64,000 bases of DNA from an uncultured Eubacteriales bacterium (GCA_900320465.1 ONSQ01000008.1:1-64000); one strand, 5' to 3'; positions 53,326-61,663 are shown, counted from the stretch's first letter. Notes: generated by a model from the letters alone, not told the origin. A program made the numbers and translations.

Positions 53326-53711
53326 AAGGCAAGCCTGCTGCCGGGCATCTGCGCGCCGACCTGCTTGTGATCGGCGGGCTGCTGCTCCTGTCCCTGGTGC
53401 TCTACCTCGCGTTCCATCTGGGGCGCGAGGAGGGCGGCTGGGCCGTGGTGCGCATTGACGGCCTCGAGGTGGAGCGCCACGCGCTGTCCGTCGACGGGAG
53501 CTATTCACTCAACGGCGGCACCAATCTGCTGGTCATCGAGAATGGCCGCGCCTATCTCAGCTACGCCGACTGTCCCGATCAGATCTGCGTCAAGCACGCC
53601 CCTGTTCGCTACACCCACGAGGTCATCACCTGTCTGCCCAACCGTCTGACCGTCACCGTCGAGGGCGGCGAGAGCAACGGCGTGGACTTCACCGTCGGAG
53701 GCATCGGATGA
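53322..53711 (+). CDS. NusG domain II-containing membrane protein
   Basis: The 129-residue protein has one N-terminal membrane helix (about 14-33) and an extracytoplasmic NusG-II domain with the pattern YADCPDQICV and VITCLPNRLTVTVEG. Proteins of this family often accompany Rnf, ApbE or Gx-family genes in Clostridia, and the paired cysteines may be redox active or structural. It overlaps rnfA and the next gene by 4 bases, so it belongs to the complex's operon. Confidence 0.8.
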   Translation: MKGKPAAGHLRADLLVIGGLLLLSLVLYLAFHLGREEGGWAVVRIDGLEVERHALSVDGSYSLNGGTNLLVIENGRAYLSYADCPDQICVKHAPVRYTHEVITCLPNRLTVTVEGGESNGVDFTVGGIG

Positions 53712-54190
53712 AAACCAGACGAATCACCATCATGGCCATGTGCGTGGCGCTGGCGATGATCCTGTCCTATGTGGAGAGCATGATCCCCTCCCCCGGCATC
53801 CCGGGCGTCAAGCTGGGGCTTGCCAACATCGTGGTGGTCTTCGCCCTCTACAAGCTGGGCTGGAAAGAGGCCGTCGGCATTTCGCTGCTGCGCGTATTTC
53901 TGGTCTCGCTGCTCTTCGGCCACGCGGCCAGTCTGATGTACAGCGCCTCCGGCGCGGTGCTGAGTCTGGCGGGCATGATCCTGCTGAAGAAGAGCGACAA
54001 GCTCAGCTGCGTCGCCGTCAGCGTGCTGGGAGGCGTGCTGCATAACGCGGGCCAGATTCTGATGGCCGTGGTGCTGATGGGACACAACGTGGTGTATTAT
54101 CTGCCCGTGCTGATCCTCAGCGGCACCGTGGCCGGCATCGGCATCGGTCTGGTGGCGGCCATCCTGGTCCGGCGCATCCCGACAGAATAA
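53708..54190 (+). CDS. Gx-transporter-family membrane protein (HepS/component I-like)
   Basis: The 160-residue integral membrane protein shows the family pattern ALAMILSYVESMIPSP and GVKLGLANIVVVFALYKLG, then LLFGHAASLMYSASGAVLSL. It resembles the Gx transporter family, often annotated as heptaprenyl diphosphate synthase component I. These proteins resemble small substrate-binding S components and occur with NusG-II and ApbE genes. Its role in this redox operon is unknown. It is the last gene before the terminator at 54206-54244. Confidence 0.8.
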   Translation: MKTRRITIMAMCVALAMILSYVESMIPSPGIPGVKLGLANIVVVFALYKLGWKEAVGISLLRVFLVSLLFGHAASLMYSASGAVLSLAGMILLKKSDKLSCVAVSVLGGVLHNAGQILMAVVLMGHNVVYYLPVLILSGTVAGIGIGLVAAILVRRIPTE

Positions 54191-54205
54191 CAAAACAAGC
54201 AACAA

Positions 54206-54244
54206 AAAAGAGACGTTGAAAACCTTGTTTTCAACGTCTCTTTT
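54206..54244. terminator. Bidirectional terminator after the Rnf-like operon
   Basis: A 17-bp stem (54206-54222 with 54228-54244) around CCTTG, with A and T tracts at its feet, lies between the convergent Gx and CDF genes. Confidence 0.9.
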
Positions 54245-54256
54245 CTGTTTGATCGC

Positions 54257-55390
54257 TCAGTCGCTCAGATCCAGGTCCGGCGCGATGATCACCGTATAAT
54301 CCGGGACCATTTCCTGCACCTCCTGCCGGATCTCCTCCAGCAGCGCTCTGGCGTCCACGTCGAAGCTGAACACCACGTCAAAGCGCAGCTCTTTCGCCTC
54401 GCTGTCCAGATAGAAGCCGTGCACCTGCAGCGTGCCCTCGTGGGCCATGACGGCCTTGGTCACGCGGCTGCGCAGCGCGCGGCACTCCTCGTCGGTGGTG
54501 TTGTGGGAGTACACGCCCACGCCCGCCAACACGATGCCGGTCTCGCGCATCACGCGCGCCTGCATGCTGCGGGTCATGCGGTCCAGCTCCGCGGCGGTGG
54601 TGGTGTCCGCCACCTCGATGTGAACCGTGGCATAGTTGCGTCCCGGGCCGTAGTTGTTCAGAAACAGGTCATAGGCCCCGCGAACGCCCTCTTCCTCGCA
54701 GATCAGCGACTTGATCCGGCGGCTGAGCTCCGGGTCTGTGCGGGCGCCCAGCAGGTCGTCCAGCGTGCCGCCGAGCATCTCGATGCCCGACTTGATGATA
54801 AAGGCCGCGATCACCACGCCCACATAGGCCTCCAGTGAAAGGCCCGTGAGCATGTACAGGATCGCGCAGGCCAGCACGGAGCCGGAGAGGATCGCGTCAA
54901 AGCGCGCGTCCGAGCCCGAGGCCACCAGGGCGTCGGAATCGGCCTTTTTCCCCTGCGCCGTCACATAGGCGCCCAGCACCAGCTTGGCCGCCACGGCAGC
55001 GGCGATCAGCAGCAGCGAGAGCAGCGTATACTCCGCCTTTTCGGGGGTGATGATCTTCTTGACCGACTCCACCAGCGCCGTCAGACCGGCGTAGAGCACC
55101 AGCGCCGCCACGATCATGGCGCTGAAATACTCGATCCTTCCGTAGCCCAGGGGGTGCTTCCTGTCCGGTTTCTTGGCCGATAGTCTGGCCCCCACGATGG
55201 TGATGATGCTCGACAGCGCGTCGGAGAGGTTGTTGACCGCGTCGAGCACTACGGCGATGGAGTTGGTCAGCAGACCCACCGCTGCCTTCATAGCCGCGAG
55301 CAGCACGTTGGCTCCCACTCCTACCAGGCTGGTGCGCACGATCAGGGCATTGCGTACGCTTTGATCCTTCAGGACAATTTTTTCCGTCAT
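54257..55390 (-). CDS. Cation diffusion facilitator (CDF) family metal transporter
   Basis: The 377-residue protein has six hydrophobic segments. The CDF site is visible in SIAVVLDAVNNLSDALSSII with metal ligands in the DxxxD form, followed by KKPDRKHPLGYGRIEYFSAM. A cytoplasmic ferredoxin-like domain of about 160 residues makes it longer than the simplest members. CDF proteins export Zn, Mn, Fe or Co in exchange for protons. The start at 55390 lies 1 base after the regulator's stop, with GGAAG upstream, so both are on one transcript. The DxxxD pairing resembles Mn/Fe-type members, though metal choice is uncertain. Confidence 0.85.
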   Translation of the reverse strand: MTEKIVLKDQSVRNALIVRTSLVGVGANVLLAAMKAAVGLLTNSIAVVLDAVNNLSDALSSIITIVGARLSAKKPDRKHPLGYGRIEYFSAMIVAALVLYAGLTALVESVKKIITPEKAEYTLLSLLLIAAAVAAKLVLGAYVTAQGKKADSDALVASGSDARFDAILSGSVLACAILYMLTGLSLEAYVGVVIAAFIIKSGIEMLGGTLDDLLGARTDPELSRRIKSLICEEEGVRGAYDLFLNNYGPGRNYATVHIEVADTTTAAELDRMTRSMQARVMRETGIVLAGVGVYSHNTTDEECRALRSRVTKAVMAHEGTLQVHGFYLDSEAKELRFDVVFSFDVDARALLEEIRQEVQEMVPDYTVIIAPDLDLSD

Positions 55391-55391
55391 T

Positions 55392-55829
55392 TTACTCTTC
55401 CACCACATCCAGGAGCTCATACAGGAGGCCGTACAGCTCCCGGGCCCGCTCCGGCGGCAGGGGGATGCACGCGCCCACCTGCTCCGGCACGGCCAGCGCC
55501 TTTTCCCGTAGGGCCAGCCCCTGCTCTGTCAGCGAGACGAGCACACTTCGCTCGTCCTGCTCGCTGCGGCTGCGGTGGATCAGCCCCTTTTTTTCCATGG
55601 CCTTGAGCAGCGGCGTCAGCGTCCCGGAGTCCAGATACAGCCGCTCGCCCAGGGCTTTGACGCTCAGCGGCGCGCTCTCCCACAGGGCCATCATGGCGAT
55701 ATACTGGGTATAGGTCAGATCGAGCACGCTCAGATACGGGTGGTACAGCCGGATCACGGCACGGGAGGCCGCGTACAGCGGAAAGCAGAGCTGGCGATCC
55801 AGCTCCAGTGCCTCATAAGCTTGGGACAT
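55392..55829 (-). CDS. OhrR-like MarR-family redox regulator
   Basis: The 145-residue protein matches OhrR: ELDRQLCFPLYAASRAVIRL holds the peroxide-sensing cysteine (Cys15), and LTYTQYIAMMALWE and LYLDSGTLTPLLKAMEKKGL (winged helix) follow. OhrR leaves its operator when the cysteine is oxidised by organic hydroperoxide. It is flanked by a glutathione peroxidase gene upstream and a metal exporter downstream on the same strand. It may bind the palindrome at 56431-56450. Confidence 0.85.
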   Translation of the reverse strand: MSQAYEALELDRQLCFPLYAASRAVIRLYHPYLSVLDLTYTQYIAMMALWESAPLSVKALGERLYLDSGTLTPLLKAMEKKGLIHRSRSEQDERSVLVSLTEQGLALREKALAVPEQVGACIPLPPERARELYGLLYELLDVVEE

Positions 55830-55856
55830 GGTGTGATAACCTTCTTTTTTCTGTGT

Positions 55857-56399
55857 TTACAGCAGGGCCTCGACGGCCTCAGCAACCTTCTTCATGTCGT
55901 GGGTGGGCTCAAAACGGGCCACCACATTGCCCTCGCGGTCCACGAGGAACTTGGTGAAATTCCACTTGATGGCGGGGTTATTCTTGTAGTCCTTGTCGAA
56001 CTTCTTGAGCATGGCGCTCATGGCCAGGGCGGTGGGGCCTTTGCCGAAGCCCTCAAAGCCCTTCTGGGACTTGAGGAAGGTGTAGAGCGGCAGCTCATTC
56101 TCGCCGTTGACGTCGGACTTTTTCATCTGCGCAAACTGGGTGTTGTAGTGCAGCGTGCAGAACTCATGGATCTCCTCGTCGGTGCCGGGGGTCTGGCCGG
56201 CGAACTGGTTGCAGGGGATATCCAGGATCTCGAGCCCGCGCTCATGGTACTTTTCGTACATCTCCTCCAGGGGCTTGTACTGGGGCGTGAAGCCGCAGCC
56301 GGTGGCGGTGTTGACAACCAGGACGACCTTGCCGCGGAAATTCTCCAGCGAGAAGTCCTCGCCGGTGCGGGTCTTGACGGTGTAATCATAGAAAGACAT
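55857..56399 (-). CDS. Glutathione peroxidase family protein (cysteine type)
   Basis: The 180-residue protein has the peroxidase core VVLVVNTATGCGFTPQYKPL with a cysteine where selenium enzymes have selenocysteine, ILDIPCNQFAGQTPGTDEEI with the resolving cysteine and the conserved glutamine, and IKWNFTKFLVDREGNVVARF. In bacteria such enzymes mostly use thioredoxin. It is the first gene of the operon and its promoter overlaps a palindrome. CTCC on the plus strand just upstream gives a GGAGG-type ribosome site. Confidence 0.9.
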   Translation of the reverse strand: MSFYDYTVKTRTGEDFSLENFRGKVVLVVNTATGCGFTPQYKPLEEMYEKYHERGLEILDIPCNQFAGQTPGTDEEIHEFCTLHYNTQFAQMKKSDVNGENELPLYTFLKSQKGFEGFGKGPTALAMSAMLKKFDKDYKNNPAIKWNFTKFLVDREGNVVARFEPTHDMKKVAEAVEALL

Positions 56400-56430
56400 A
56401 GGGAACCCTCCTGAACAAAATTTTGATCAA

Positions 56431-56463
56431 TTAGATTGTACTCAATCTAACTGAATTTGTCAA
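56431..56463 (-). promoter_or_regulatory. Promoter and palindromic operator of the peroxidase operon
   Basis: Minus-strand TTGACA (56463-56458), 17 bp, TACAAT (56440-56435). A palindrome with perfect 8-bp arms, TTAGATTG (56431-56438) and CAATCTAA (56443-56450), lies over the -10 box and spacer. OhrR or a metal-sensing regulator are candidates. Confidence 0.75.
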
Positions 56464-56484
56464 GCGGTATTTTGAATTCCTATC

Positions 56485-56536
56485 TTGACAAAGGGAATTA
56501 ATGGTGCTACACTCCGTGTAGTTAGATATCTCTAAC
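56485..56536 (+). promoter_or_regulatory. Promoter and palindrome upstream of the DUF3793 operon
   Basis: TTGACA (56485-56490), 17 bp, TACACT (56508-56513). GTTAGATATCTCTAAC (56521-56536), arms GTTAGA and TCTAAC, covers the expected transcription start. It shares the TTAGA...TCTAA outline with the palindrome of the divergent operon. Confidence 0.7.
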
Positions 56537-56558
56537 CACGTGGAGAAAGGAGCCCGCC

Positions 56559-57110
56559 ATGATCGATGAACTGTTGGTAAGCTGCTGCGCTCCTACGCTT
56601 GCGGGGCTCAAAACCGGCAGTCTCTTCTCCTGTCCCTATGAATCCCGAAACGCGCTCCTGGGCGAGCTGTCCCGTCTCAACCGGTTTTTTCGTCCCCGGG
56701 CTCTTCAGTTGATCGCGCTGCGCTTCGGTGAGCGGCGGGCGCTTTTGTATCTCTACCGGCCCGCGGCATTGGAAAGGGATCTCAGCTGCCGCTGTGCCAG
56801 GGAGATCCTCGCCGAGGCCGGCTACGGCGACAGCTGCTGCGGCAGCTGTCTGCAATGCCTGATCCGCCGTCTGCACGAGGGCGGCGAGTTTCCCCATGAG
56901 ATCGGACTGTTCCTCAGCTATCCTCCGGACGATGTGCGCGGCTTTATTGACAACAAGGCGCGCAACTTCAAGCTCAGCGGGCAATGGAAGGTCTATGGGG
57001 ATGAGGAAAAAGCCCTGGCTCTTTTTGAAAAATACAAAAAGTGTACCCGATCCTACTGTGCGTTTTTCCGCGCCGGCTTCGGCGTGGAGCGGCTCGCAGT
57101 GGCAAGTTAA
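56559..57110 (+). CDS. DUF3793 family protein
   Basis: The 183-residue protein matches DUF3793, found in anaerobic Clostridia next to flavodoxin and metal-related genes. It shows CCAPTLAGLKTGSLFSCP, the central CCGSCLQCLIRRLHEGGEFP with clustered cysteines, HEIGLFLSYPPDDVRGFI and a C-terminal KKCTRSYCAFFRAGFGVERL. The many cysteines suggest a metal or redox role, but no function is established. AAAGGAG precedes the start. It is followed by flavodoxin and a heavy-metal-binding protein in one operon. Confidence 0.8.
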   Translation: MIDELLVSCCAPTLAGLKTGSLFSCPYESRNALLGELSRLNRFFRPRALQLIALRFGERRALLYLYRPAALERDLSCRCAREILAEAGYGDSCCGSCLQCLIRRLHEGGEFPHEIGLFLSYPPDDVRGFIDNKARNFKLSGQWKVYGDEEKALALFEKYKKCTRSYCAFFRAGFGVERLAVAS

Positions 57111-57143
57111 ATACAAAAATAAAATGAAGAAAGGACTAAGAAC

Positions 57144-57566
57144 ATGAACAAAGTCGCAGTTATCTACTGGAGCGGAACCGGCAACACCGAGGCCATGGCC
57201 CAGGCCGTCGCAAAGGGCGCGCAGGGCGCCGGCGCCTCGGCGCAGCTTTACGCGGTGTCAGATTTTTCTCCTGCGCAGGCCGCGCAGTATGACGCCTTTG
57301 CCCTGGGCTGCCCCGCCATGGGCAGCGAGGCGCTGGAGGACGGCGAATTTGAGCCCGTTTACCAGTCTCTCAAGGCCTCTCTGGCGGATCGCAAGGTCGC
57401 GCTGTTCGGCTCCTACGGCTGGGGCGACGGCGAGTGGATGCGCTCCTGGGAAGCGGATTGTGCCGATGCGGGCATCACGCTTGCCGCCGAGAGCGTTATC
57501 TGCAACGACGCGCCGGACGACGAGGCGCTTTCAGCCTGCAAGGCGCTTGGCGCTGCTCTGGTCTGA
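57144..57566 (+). CDS. Flavodoxin
   Basis: The 140-residue protein is a short-chain flavodoxin with the FMN phosphate loop WSGTGNTEAMAQAV (residues about 9-22), an FMN-contact region ALGCPAMGSEALEDGEF and FGSYGWGDGEWMRSW. It is a cytoplasmic one- or two-electron carrier that can replace ferredoxin when iron is short, for example with the PFOR at 6224. Linked to DUF3793 and an HMA protein. A ribosome site AAGAAAGGA precedes the ATG. Confidence 0.9.
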   Translation: MNKVAVIYWSGTGNTEAMAQAVAKGAQGAGASAQLYAVSDFSPAQAAQYDAFALGCPAMGSEALEDGEFEPVYQSLKASLADRKVALFGSYGWGDGEWMRSWEADCADAGITLAAESVICNDAPDDEALSACKALGAALV

Positions 57567-57569
57567 GCC

Positions 57570-57818
57570 ATGATCAGAACGGTATTGAAAATCGACGGCA
57601 TGGCCTGCACTATGTGCGAGGCTCATGTCAACGACGCCATCCGCAAAGCCGTGGCCGGGACGAAGAAGCTATCGTCCTCCTACCGCAAGGGGGAATCGAG
57701 CTTTCTGACCGAAGAGGCGCCGGATCTGAACGCTCTGCGCGCCGAGATCGAAAAGACCGGCTATCGCGTTCTCTCCGCCGAGAGCGAGCCCTATGTGAAA
57801 AAAGGGCTCTTCGGCTGA
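57570..57818 (+). CDS. Heavy-metal-associated (HMA) domain protein
   Basis: The 82-residue protein consists of one HMA-like fold with the metal motif GMACTMCEAHVNDAI, a variant of GMxCxxC, and ends ALRAEIEKTGYRVLSAES. Such proteins carry Cu(I), Zn or another soft metal. It begins 3 bases after the flavodoxin stop. No copper ATPase or CsoR gene is nearby, so the metal cannot be assigned. Confidence 0.8.
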   Translation: MIRTVLKIDGMACTMCEAHVNDAIRKAVAGTKKLSSSYRKGESSFLTEEAPDLNALRAEIEKTGYRVLSAESEPYVKKGLFG

Positions 57819-57834
57819 CATCGGCATATCTTTC

Positions 57835-57865
57835 AAAAACGGACAGCTTCACGCTGTCCGTTTTT
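57835..57865 (+). terminator. Terminator of the DUF3793-flavodoxin-HMA operon
   Basis: AAAAACGGACAGC (57835-57847) pairs with 57853-57865 around TTCAC and ends in a T-run. Confidence 0.9.
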
Positions 57866-57866
57866 C

Positions 57867-57895
57867 TTTACAGGAGCCGGAAAAAAGCTTATACT
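57867..57895 (+). promoter_or_regulatory. Promoter of the lipoprotein/YgjP operon
   Basis: TTTACA (57867-57872), 17 bp, TATACT (57890-57895), immediately after the preceding terminator. AAGGAGG lies before the start at 57927. Confidence 0.7.
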
Positions 57896-57926
57896 GTATG
57901 CAGGATGAAAACAAGGAGGGATCGGC

Positions 57927-58478
57927 GTGAAAAAAGCTCTGTGCCTGTTGTTGGCGTTGCTGCTGGCGCTGCTGATGCCGGGCTGCGGCGCGGCCCAGGG
58001 CGCGCCGACCGTTTCGGAGACGCCTGAGTCGGAGGCGCTCATCATCACCGGCGACTACACGCTCTTTGCGCTCAGCTACGCCGATCAGCTGGTGGCGGCC
58101 GACGCCATGGAGCTTTTCTCCATACTCACTTTGGCGGAAAACGGCGGCTCGCTGACCATAGGTGCCGAGCAGGGCCGTGTGCTGGACTGGGAGGTCCGGG
58201 ACGGGCAGCTCACGCTCCACAGCACGCTGGGCAGCTTTTCCGGCACCGTCGCCGACGGCGTGGCCGTGCTCACAAGCGACGGCGAGACCCGCCTGTACTA
58301 CGCCGCGCCCGGCGCGGATCTGAACGCCTATTCTCCGCTGGACCGGGACGCACTGGAGGCCTATTTGCTGCAGGAGGCCCTGGGCGAGACCGAGCTGCCG
58401 GACATGGAGGCGCTGCTGGAGTCTCTGCCCGCCGCCCCGGCGGAATCCGAGGAGCCCGAGGGCTCCCCTGCTCCATGA
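57927..58478 (+). CDS. Lipoprotein of unknown function
   Basis: The 183-residue protein begins with a lipoprotein signal (LLLALLLALLMPGCGAAQ, lipobox MPGC). The middle part is a beta-rich domain (SLTIGAEQGRVLDWEVRDGQ) of the kind seen in extracytoplasmic lipocalin-like or META-like domains. The tail is Pro/Glu-rich. No catalytic motif is visible and I do not recognise the family. It overlaps the next gene by 4 bases (ATGA). Confidence 0.7.
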   Translation: MKKALCLLLALLLALLMPGCGAAQGAPTVSETPESEALIITGDYTLFALSYADQLVAADAMELFSILTLAENGGSLTIGAEQGRVLDWEVRDGQLTLHSTLGSFSGTVADGVAVLTSDGETRLYYAAPGADLNAYSPLDRDALEAYLLQEALGETELPDMEALLESLPAAPAESEEPEGSPAP

Positions 58479-59179
58479 AGCGCAGCGTCCGTCTGAACGG
58501 CCGGGACGTCCCCTACACGCTGGAGCGCAAGGGCGTGAAGAACCTGAACCTGCGCATCCGCGCAGGAGAGGTCTACGTCTCCGCCTCCCGCTGGGTCCCT
58601 GTCGGCGTCATTGAAAGCTTTCTGCAAAGCCGCGCGGAATTCATCCTCGACGCCATCGAACGCTCCGGGGCGAAGAGAGTAGTGCGTTTTGCCGAAGGCG
58701 AGCGCTTCTTCTACCGCGGCAGGAGCTATCCGCTCGCGCTCAGCCGCGGCGCGAAAAACGAGGTCTGCGTCCTGGAGGACGCGCTGCTTCTCAGCCTGCG
58801 CGAGCCTGCCGACGAAGCGCTGGCCCGCCGGGTGCTGCAGGGCTGGTATCGCGCCGAGAGCGAACGGCTCTGCCGCTTATCCTGCGCGCGTCTGCTGCCC
58901 TGCTTTGCCCCCTGTGGCGTGCCGCAGGAGATCGAGATTCGCATGCGCGTCATGCGCTCCTGCTGGGGCAACTGCCGTCCCTCCCGGCGGATTGTGACCT
59001 TCAACGCCTTTCTCGCCGCCGTGCCGGACGAAAGTCTGGATTACGTGGTGGCCCATGAGCTGACCCATTTTCTCCACGCCGACCACTCCGCCGCCTTTTA
59101 CGCCGCACTCGCACGCGTGATGCCCGACTGGAAGCCGCGCCGCGCGGCGCTGAAGGACTATCAGGCGGTGCCGTTCTGA
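58475..59179 (+). CDS. YgjP-like zinc metallopeptidase (DUF45)
   Basis: The 234-residue protein matches the YgjP/DUF45 family: early VPYTLERKGVKNLNLRIRAG, the segment MRVMRSCWGNCRPSRRIVTF that precedes the active site, and the zinc helix YVVAHELTHFLHADHSAAFY with HExxH-like HELTH and a third ligand histidine. The substrate is not known; type I restriction loci and general proteolysis have been suggested for the family. It is translated from the overlap with the lipoprotein gene. Confidence 0.85.
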   Translation: MKRSVRLNGRDVPYTLERKGVKNLNLRIRAGEVYVSASRWVPVGVIESFLQSRAEFILDAIERSGAKRVVRFAEGERFFYRGRSYPLALSRGAKNEVCVLEDALLLSLREPADEALARRVLQGWYRAESERLCRLSCARLLPCFAPCGVPQEIEIRMRVMRSCWGNCRPSRRIVTFNAFLAAVPDESLDYVVAHELTHFLHADHSAAFYAALARVMPDWKPRRAALKDYQAVPF

Positions 59180-59319
59180 CGGGGCAGGTCCCGTATCTTA
59201 TACTGATACCCAATAAAAACAAGACAATCTTTGCGGCCAGAATTGCGCCATACATCGTTGGAGCCCTTGCAAATATATCTCCATTATTCGCTGCCACTCA
59301 CAACCGAGGTGACGCTCTG

Positions 59320-60666
59320 TTGCATTCCTCCCAGCTTTTGATGACCGACGGCAGCATAAGCGGCAAGATGCTCCGCTTTGCCCTGCCGGTGTTCATCGGC
59401 AATCTTTTTCAGCAGCTTTATAACGTGGCCGACGCGCTGATCGTCGGCAATTTCGTCGGCAACGATGCGCTGGCCGCCGTCAGCGCCACAGGCAACCTGG
59501 TGTTTCTGCTCATCAGCTTTTTCGCCGGGGTGTCCATGGGCGCCGGCGTGGTCATCTCCCGCTATTTCGGCGCAAGGGATGAAGAAAAAATGCGTCTTGC
59601 CATCCACACCTCGGTGGCCTTCAATCTGGTCACCGGCCTGGGGCTGACGCTGGCGGGCACCACGCTGACGCCCTGGCTGCTGCGGCTGATGGGCACGCCG
59701 GAGGACGTGATGGCCCTGTCGGTCACCTATATCCGCATTTTCTTTGCCGGGTCGCTGGGGCTTGTGATGTACAACTCCTTCTGCGGGATCATGCGGGCCG
59801 TGGGCGACAGCCGGAATCCGCTGATCTATCTGGTGATCTCCTCGCTGTTGAACGTCACGATGGATCTGATCTTCGTGGCCGGGCTGCACATGGGCGTCAC
59901 CGGTGCGGCGCTGGCCACGATCCTGGCCCAGTTTCTCAGCGCCATCCTCTGTGCGCTGAAGCTGATGCGCACCGCCGACAGCCATCGGCTGGTGCTGCGC
60001 CAGGTCCGCTTTGACCGGGACATGACCGGACTGATCGTCCGCTACGGTCTGCCCACGGGCATGCAGAACTCGGTCATCGCCATCGCCAACGTGGTGGTCC
60101 AGTCCAATATCAACGCCTTCGGCACGATGGCCGTGTCCGGCTGCGGCGCCTACGCCAAGATCGAGGGCTTCGCCTTTCTGCCCATCACCAGCTTCCAGAT
60201 GGCGCTGACCACCTTCGTTGGCCAGAATCTGGGCGCCGGCGAGTATGAGCGCGCCAAAAAGGGCGCCCGCTTCGGCATCTGGTGCTCCATCGCGGCGGCA
60301 GAGCTGATCGGCCTTGCGATCTACGTCTCCGCGCCGCATTTGATCGGCGCCTTCACTTCTGAGCCCGAGGCCATCGCCTTCGGCGTGCGCAAGGCGGAGA
60401 TCTGCTCCATGTTCTTCTTCCTGCTCTCGGCGTCCCACTGTCTTTCGGCGGTGCTGCGCGGCGCGGGCAAGGCCAGCATCCCCATGCTGGCGATGCTGAT
60501 TTTCTGGTGTGTCATCCGCGTGAGCTTCATCGCGGTAGCCATGCCCTATTATCGCTCCATCGACGTGGTCAACTGGGTTTATCCGCTGACCTGGCTTCTG
60601 AGCACGATCTTCCTGGTGATCTATTATGTGCGGGCCGACTGGCTGCACAGCTTTGTAAAAGCATAA
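59320..60666 (+). CDS. MATE-family multidrug/polyantimicrobial exporter
   Basis: The 448-residue protein has 12 hydrophobic segments in two six-helix halves, with family motifs ALPVFIGNLFQQLYNVADAL at the N-terminus, FFAGVSMGAGVVISRYFGA, and FVGQNLGAGEYERAKKGARF in the second half. MATE proteins export cationic drugs or metabolites in exchange for Na+ or H+. The start is TTG at 59320 after GAGGTGA; an ATG at 59341 is possible but has no ribosome site. The preceding 140 bases hold no gene that I can support. Confidence 0.85.
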   Translation: MHSSQLLMTDGSISGKMLRFALPVFIGNLFQQLYNVADALIVGNFVGNDALAAVSATGNLVFLLISFFAGVSMGAGVVISRYFGARDEEKMRLAIHTSVAFNLVTGLGLTLAGTTLTPWLLRLMGTPEDVMALSVTYIRIFFAGSLGLVMYNSFCGIMRAVGDSRNPLIYLVISSLLNVTMDLIFVAGLHMGVTGAALATILAQFLSAILCALKLMRTADSHRLVLRQVRFDRDMTGLIVRYGLPTGMQNSVIAIANVVVQSNINAFGTMAVSGCGAYAKIEGFAFLPITSFQMALTTFVGQNLGAGEYERAKKGARFGIWCSIAAAELIGLAIYVSAPHLIGAFTSEPEAIAFGVRKAEICSMFFFLLSASHCLSAVLRGAGKASIPMLAMLIFWCVIRVSFIAVAMPYYRSIDVVNWVYPLTWLLSTIFLVIYYVRADWLHSFVKA

Positions 60667-60693
60667 ATCCGTGCAGAAAGAGAGAGAAAGACT

Positions 60694-61626
60694 ATGGCGA
60701 TTGTTGTTGTGGGAACCGTTTTTGTGGACATCAAGGGCTTTCCCGAGGAGCTGTATATCCCCGGCGGGCGCAACTCCGGCAGCGTGCAGATCGTGCACGG
60801 CGGCGTGGGGCGCAACGTGGCGGAGGATATCGGCAACGTGGAGCTGCGCCCGGTTTTCGTCAGCATGGTGGACGACTCGGCCGAGGGGGCAGAGGTGGTG
60901 CGCAAGCTGCGCAATCACCGTGTAAACACGGATTACATCGTCACGGTGCCCGACGGCATGGGCATGTGGCTGGCGGTCTTTGACGAGACCGGCGACGTGG
61001 TCGGCTCCATCTCCAAGCGGCCCAAGATGGACGCGCTGGCCGCGCTGATCGACGAGAAGGGCGACGAGATCTTTCGTGACGCCGACAGCATCATCATTGA
61101 GATCGACCTGGACAAGTCGGTGGTCAAGCGGGTGCTGAGCTACGCGCGCAAGTATCACAAAAAGGTCTACGCGGTGGTGGCCAACATGTCCATTGCCACC
61201 CAGCGGCGGGACTTTTTGCAGGATATCGACTGCTTCATCTGCAACGTGCAGGAGGCCGGCATCCTCTTTGTCAGCGATTTTTCCGACTACACGCCCGAGC
61301 AGCTGTGCGACACGCTCTCGCAGAATCTGGTCAACGCGGACTTTCGCTCGATGATCGTCACCATGGGCAGTCGCGGCGCGGTCTATGCCGACAAGAACGG
61401 TGAGCGCGGCGTGTGTCCGGCCAGCAGCGTGACTGTGCGCGACACCACCGGTGCCGGCGACGCCTTCTGCGCCGGGGCCTCCATCGCGCTGACCTACGGC
61501 AAGCACATGCGCGAGGCCGTGGAGATCGGCACCCGTCTGGCCGCCTCGGTCATCAAGGTGTCGGAGAACGTCTGTCCGCGCTTCCGTCCCCAGGAGCTGG
61601 GGCTGGATATCGAGGTCACGGATTAG
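60694..61626 (+). CDS. PfkB-family carbohydrate or nucleoside kinase
   Basis: The 310-residue protein has the ribokinase fold: VVVGTVFVDIKGFPEELY, the substrate region VHGGVGRNVAEDIG, IVTMGSRGAVYADKNGERG and the catalytic VRDTTGAGDAFCAGASIAL with the GAGD aspartate. The GRNVAE segment resembles pseudouridine kinases and related members; I cannot fix the substrate. It follows the MATE gene by 27 bases. Confidence 0.8.
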   Translation: MAIVVVGTVFVDIKGFPEELYIPGGRNSGSVQIVHGGVGRNVAEDIGNVELRPVFVSMVDDSAEGAEVVRKLRNHRVNTDYIVTVPDGMGMWLAVFDETGDVVGSISKRPKMDALAALIDEKGDEIFRDADSIIIEIDLDKSVVKRVLSYARKYHKKVYAVVANMSIATQRRDFLQDIDCFICNVQEAGILFVSDFSDYTPEQLCDTLSQNLVNADFRSMIVTMGSRGAVYADKNGERGVCPASSVTVRDTTGAGDAFCAGASIALTYGKHMREAVEIGTRLAASVIKVSENVCPRFRPQELGLDIEVTD

Positions 61627-61663
61627 TTTTTAGCTTTTAGTTTTTAGACATATACCAATGACG

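Noticed and set aside
54191..54256. rnfB downstream of the Rnf-like genes
   Set aside because: After the Gx gene there is only a terminator, followed by an unrelated convergent operon. No ferredoxin-type CxxCxxC-rich frame occurs near the cluster other than rnfC.
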